Part shown: piece after piece, positions 61,937 to 64,000 of the stretch | Layout: each line of letters starts with the position of its first letter | Numbering within the stretch: the first letter of the stretch is position 1 | Assembly (NCBI GenBank): GCA_014360645.1 | Contig: JACIXD010000004.1 | Span: forward strand, 186,001 to 250,000 | Length of the DNA stretch: 64,000 nucleotides | Direction of reading: 5' to 3' | Source of the DNA: Actinomycetota bacterium | GTDB taxonomy: Bacteria > Actinomycetota > Geothermincolia > Geothermincolales > RBG-13-55-18 | Made by a program: the position numbers and the translations under genes | Notes under the pieces: model-generated | What the model saw: the letters and a program-made list of their open reading frames with translations, nothing else | Told to the model about the DNA's origin: nothing | Database searches by the model: none

Positions 61937-62857
61937 ATGCAGGGAAGGATCCTGGTGGTAGACGACGAACCGGAGATCCTCAGGGCGGTCAAGTTCTACC
62001 TCGAGGACGAGGACTTCGAGGTGCACGTCACCGAGGACGGAAGCCGCGCCGCGGAGCTCGCGGAAGCCCTGCATCCCGACCTCATAATCCTCGACGTCAT
62101 GATGCCGGTGACCGACGGCATCCAGGTATGCCGCCAGCTCCGCTCCCGATCCCGCACCCGCCTCATCCCCATCATCTTCCTGACCGCGCGCGAGGCGGTG
62201 GAGGACAAGATCAAGGGCCTGGAGGCGGGGGGGGACGATTACGTAACCAAGCCCTTCAGCAACCAGGAGCTCCTGGCGAGGATAAAGGCCCATATCAAGC
62301 GCTCGCGCGAGGAGCTCAGCTCCCACCCCGTCACCGGCCTGCCCGGCGCGGTGACGGTGGAGGACGAGGTCAACCGCCGTCTCCACGCGGGGGAGATCTT
62401 CACCGCCGTCTTCGCGGCCATGGAGCACTACCGCCCCTTCCAGGAGGCCTACGGGGTGAGCCGGGGCGAACGCCTCCTCCTCCACATGGCCAGGACGCTG
62501 GAGGAAGCCCTGGACGCATGCGGGGCGGAGGGATGTTTTCTGGGACAGCCCTCTTACGAGGAATGCATCCTCCTCTTGCCGCCCGACCGGGCGAACGAGG
62601 TGTGCTCACGCGCCGTCGCCATCTTCGAGGAGGGCAAGCTCGATCACTACCTTGAGCAGCACCGCCGCCTCGGCGAGCTGACCTACTACGATTACCGCGG
62701 CGACCTCGTCCGCGCCCCCCTGGTCTTCCTCGCCCTGGGAGGAGTGTGCAACTCCAAACGCTTCATCGCCACCTACGCCGCACTCGCGGAATGGGGCGCC
62801 CAAGTACTCCTCAAGGCCCGCGCCCGCGGGCGCGGCGGCCACGTCCTCGAGGAATGA
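61937..62857 (+). CDS. Response regulator with degenerate GGDEF-like output domain
   Basis: 306 residues. Residues 1-120 are a complete receiver (VVDDEPE, LIILDVMMP phospho-aspartate near 53, TARE and VTKPFSN). The C-terminal 180 residues resemble a GGDEF domain: HPVTGLPG (the DxLTGLxN position), AVFAAMEHYRPFQEAYGVSRGERLL, but the signature loop reads GQPSYEEC instead of GGDEF, so diguanylate cyclase activity is unlikely. It may act as a c-di-GMP or protein-binding output. ATG follows CGGAGGGAGCTCGC. The OmpR-type regulator gene begins at its 3' end, and a sensor kinase gene comes next, so all three form one signalling operon. Confidence 0.85.
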   Translation: MQGRILVVDDEPEILRAVKFYLEDEDFEVHVTEDGSRAAELAEALHPDLIILDVMMPVTDGIQVCRQLRSRSRTRLIPIIFLTAREAVEDKIKGLEAGGDDYVTKPFSNQELLARIKAHIKRSREELSSHPVTGLPGAVTVEDEVNRRLHAGEIFTAVFAAMEHYRPFQEAYGVSRGERLLLHMARTLEEALDACGAEGCFLGQPSYEECILLLPPDRANEVCSRAVAIFEEGKLDHYLEQHRRLGELTYYDYRGDLVRAPLVFLALGGVCNSKRFIATYAALAEWGAQVLLKARARGRGGHVLEE

Positions 62858-62862
62858 TGGCC

Positions 62863-63555
62863 ATGGCCGGGGAACTGATCCTGGTGGTGGACGACGAGGC
62901 GAACATCGTGGAGCTGGCGCGCCTGTACCTGGAAAAGGAGGGGTTCCGGGTCGCCCAGGCCTCGGGAGGCGAGGAGGCGCTGCGGCTCTTCGAGGAGCTG
63001 CAGCCGGCCCTCATCATCCTGGACATCATGATCCCCGAGCCGGACGGCTGGGAGGTATGCAGGCGCATCCGTTCCCGCTCGCGCCTGCCCATCATCATGC
63101 TCACGGCGCGGGAAGACGAGGTGGACAAGGTGGTGGGCCTGGAGCTGGGCGCGGACGACTACCTCACCAAGCCCTTCAGCCCGCGGGAGCTGGTGGCCAG
63201 GGTAAAGGCGGTGCTGAGGCGCACGCAGCCCGCTCCCACATCCTTGGAGGTGCTCCACCTGGATGACCTGGTCATCGACTGCTCGCGGCGCCGCGTGACC
63301 CAGGGAGGTAGGGAGGTGGAGCTCACGCCGCGGGAATTCGACCTGCTGTTCGTCCTCGCCCTCAACCGCGGCATAGTCATGAGCCGCGAGAAGCTCCTGG
63401 AGCGCGTGTGGGGCTATGAGTACTACGGCGATACCCGCACCGTGGACGTGCACATCCGCCACATGCGCGAGAAGCTCGGTGAGGACTCCTCCAACCCCCG
63501 CTACGTGGAGACGGTGTGGGGGATGGGGTACAGGTTCCGGGAAGGGAAGAAGTGA
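62863..63555 (+). CDS. OmpR/PhoB-family response regulator
   Basis: About 230 residues: receiver (VVDDEANIVE, LIILDIMIPE near 54, LTARED, YLTKPFSPRELVARV) and winged-helix DNA-binding domain (VELTPREFDLLFVLALNRG, SREKLLERVWGYEYYGDTRTVDVHIRHMREKLG). It would be phosphorylated by the sensor kinase next to it and bind promoters as a dimer. ATG at 62854 overlaps the previous stop (ATGA) and ATG at 62863 has better spacing from CGAGGA, so the latter is chosen. Five bases separate it from the kinase gene start. Confidence 0.92.
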   Translation: MAGELILVVDDEANIVELARLYLEKEGFRVAQASGGEEALRLFEELQPALIILDIMIPEPDGWEVCRRIRSRSRLPIIMLTAREDEVDKVVGLELGADDYLTKPFSPRELVARVKAVLRRTQPAPTSLEVLHLDDLVIDCSRRRVTQGGREVELTPREFDLLFVLALNRGIVMSREKLLERVWGYEYYGDTRTVDVHIRHMREKLGEDSSNPRYVETVWGMGYRFREGKK

Positions 63556-63559
63556 GGCC

Positions 63560-64000
63560 ATGGCGGAGAGTCGAGCCCGCCCCTTCCGCTCCCTGCGCGG
63601 GCGTTTTCTCTTCTATTTCCTCATCCTGGGCGTCTTGAGCCTACTGCTCTTCGGCGCTCTCTTCGCCTACCTGGCCTGGAGGGAGCGCGGCCGCGAGGAG
63701 CAGGCCGCCCGGGACGTACTGGTGGAACAGGCGAGGGAGATGGGGCGCGACATGGCAATGCTCTTCGCCCTGGGAGAGCGCCTGCCAGGCTCCGCCCTGG
63801 CCGATACCCAGAGGGTCACCCAGCTCCTGCGCCTGGAGGGAAAGCTCATCAAGGCGGTGAGCGTGATCGTGGACCGCGGTGGCGAGGTGGTGGCCCCCCG
63901 CCCCATACCGGCGCGCACTCCGCGCTCCTTCGACCCCGAACTGCTGGCGGAGAACGAGGTGATCGCCCGCCAGGGTTCATTCGGGATCCTGGGCGAGGTC
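63560..64000 (+). CDS. Sensor histidine kinase, N-terminal part (cut by window end)
   Basis: Only the first 147 residues are inside the window. It starts with a basic segment and a membrane helix (RFLFYFLILGVLSLLLFGALFAYLAW, residues 15-40) followed by a periplasmic sensor region with a helical EQAARDVLVEQAREMGRDMAMLFALGERLP stretch. Kinase motifs are beyond 64000. Position right after an OmpR-type regulator identifies it as its likely partner kinase; a HAMP domain is expected next. ATG at 63560 follows GGGAAGAAGTGAGGCC. Confidence 0.75.
   Translation, partial: MAESRARPFRSLRGRFLFYFLILGVLSLLLFGALFAYLAWRERGREEQAARDVLVEQAREMGRDMAMLFALGERLPGSALADTQRVTQLLRLEGKLIKAVSVIVDRGGEVVAPRPIPARTPRSFDPELLAENEVIARQGSFGILGEV

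Overview
The window is a GC-rich chromosomal segment of a bacterium, most likely an uncultivated and probably anaerobic member of the Actinomycetota. The pointers are a UPF0182 family membrane protein, a PFK of the actinobacterial GGED type, a sortase, an initiator tRNA with a C1:U72 mismatch, and YFAEGTTRAGFE-type repeat proteins. This assignment is inference from gene content; no rRNA or marker phylogeny is available here. Starts often use TTG or GTG placed 6-10 bases after a strong GGAGG.

Layout. 0-6 kb: an epimerase and a phytoene-desaturase-like oxidoreductase (+), then a ferredoxin-type Fe-S protein and an acyl-CoA synthetase (-). 6.6-12.2 kb: a very large exported alkaline-phosphatase-superfamily protein with its own terminator, and a MASE3-PAS-PAS histidine kinase. 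12.2-19.8 kb (-): a two-subunit CoA-transferase, a 160-bp tandem repeat array, and a compact operon of GlpA-like flavoprotein, FAD oxidoreductase, DUF1667 protein, double GlcG protein and an amidohydrolase that has lost most metal ligands. 20-29 kb (+): SDR, TetR regulator with a palindromic operator, two more Fe-S proteins of the same family as the first, an intact amidohydrolase, a DUF169 protein and a fatty acyl-AMP ligase. 28.8-31.7 kb: a NorQ/CbbQ AAA ATPase with a NorD/CbbO VWA partner. 31.8-35.2 kb is a decaying zone: an IS1380 transposase pseudogene, a TIGR04076-type protein, a second copy of the 160-bp repeat family and a broken nitroreductase gene. 35-48 kb: an uncharacterised zinc-finger protein, then on the minus strand a D-aminoacylase, metallophosphoesterase, MFS transporter, DUF4125, GlsB-like and ATC-hydrolase-like proteins, PFK, class II FBP aldolase, a crotonase and a small Cys protein. 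48-64 kb: a B12 radical SAM protein, initiator tRNA, sortase, a paralogue of the zinc-finger protein, UPF0182, Sir2, two exported proteins, and two response regulators leading into a sensor kinase cut by the window end.

How it fits together. The recurring theme is acyl-CoA chemistry (acyl-CoA synthetase, CoA-transferase, acyl-AMP ligase, crotonase, phytoene-desaturase-like and SDR enzymes) interspersed with flavin and Fe-S redox proteins, consistent with an anaerobic lipid- or aromatic-degrading heterotroph, plus two glycolytic enzymes side by side. The most novel-looking items are three paralogous proteins with a winged-helix-like N-terminus, a Cys-rich centre and a 2[4Fe-4S] C-terminus, and two paralogous internally duplicated Cys-finger proteins. 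Several distinct tandem repeat arrays sit just after stop codons. No CRISPR array, prophage or intact mobile element was seen.
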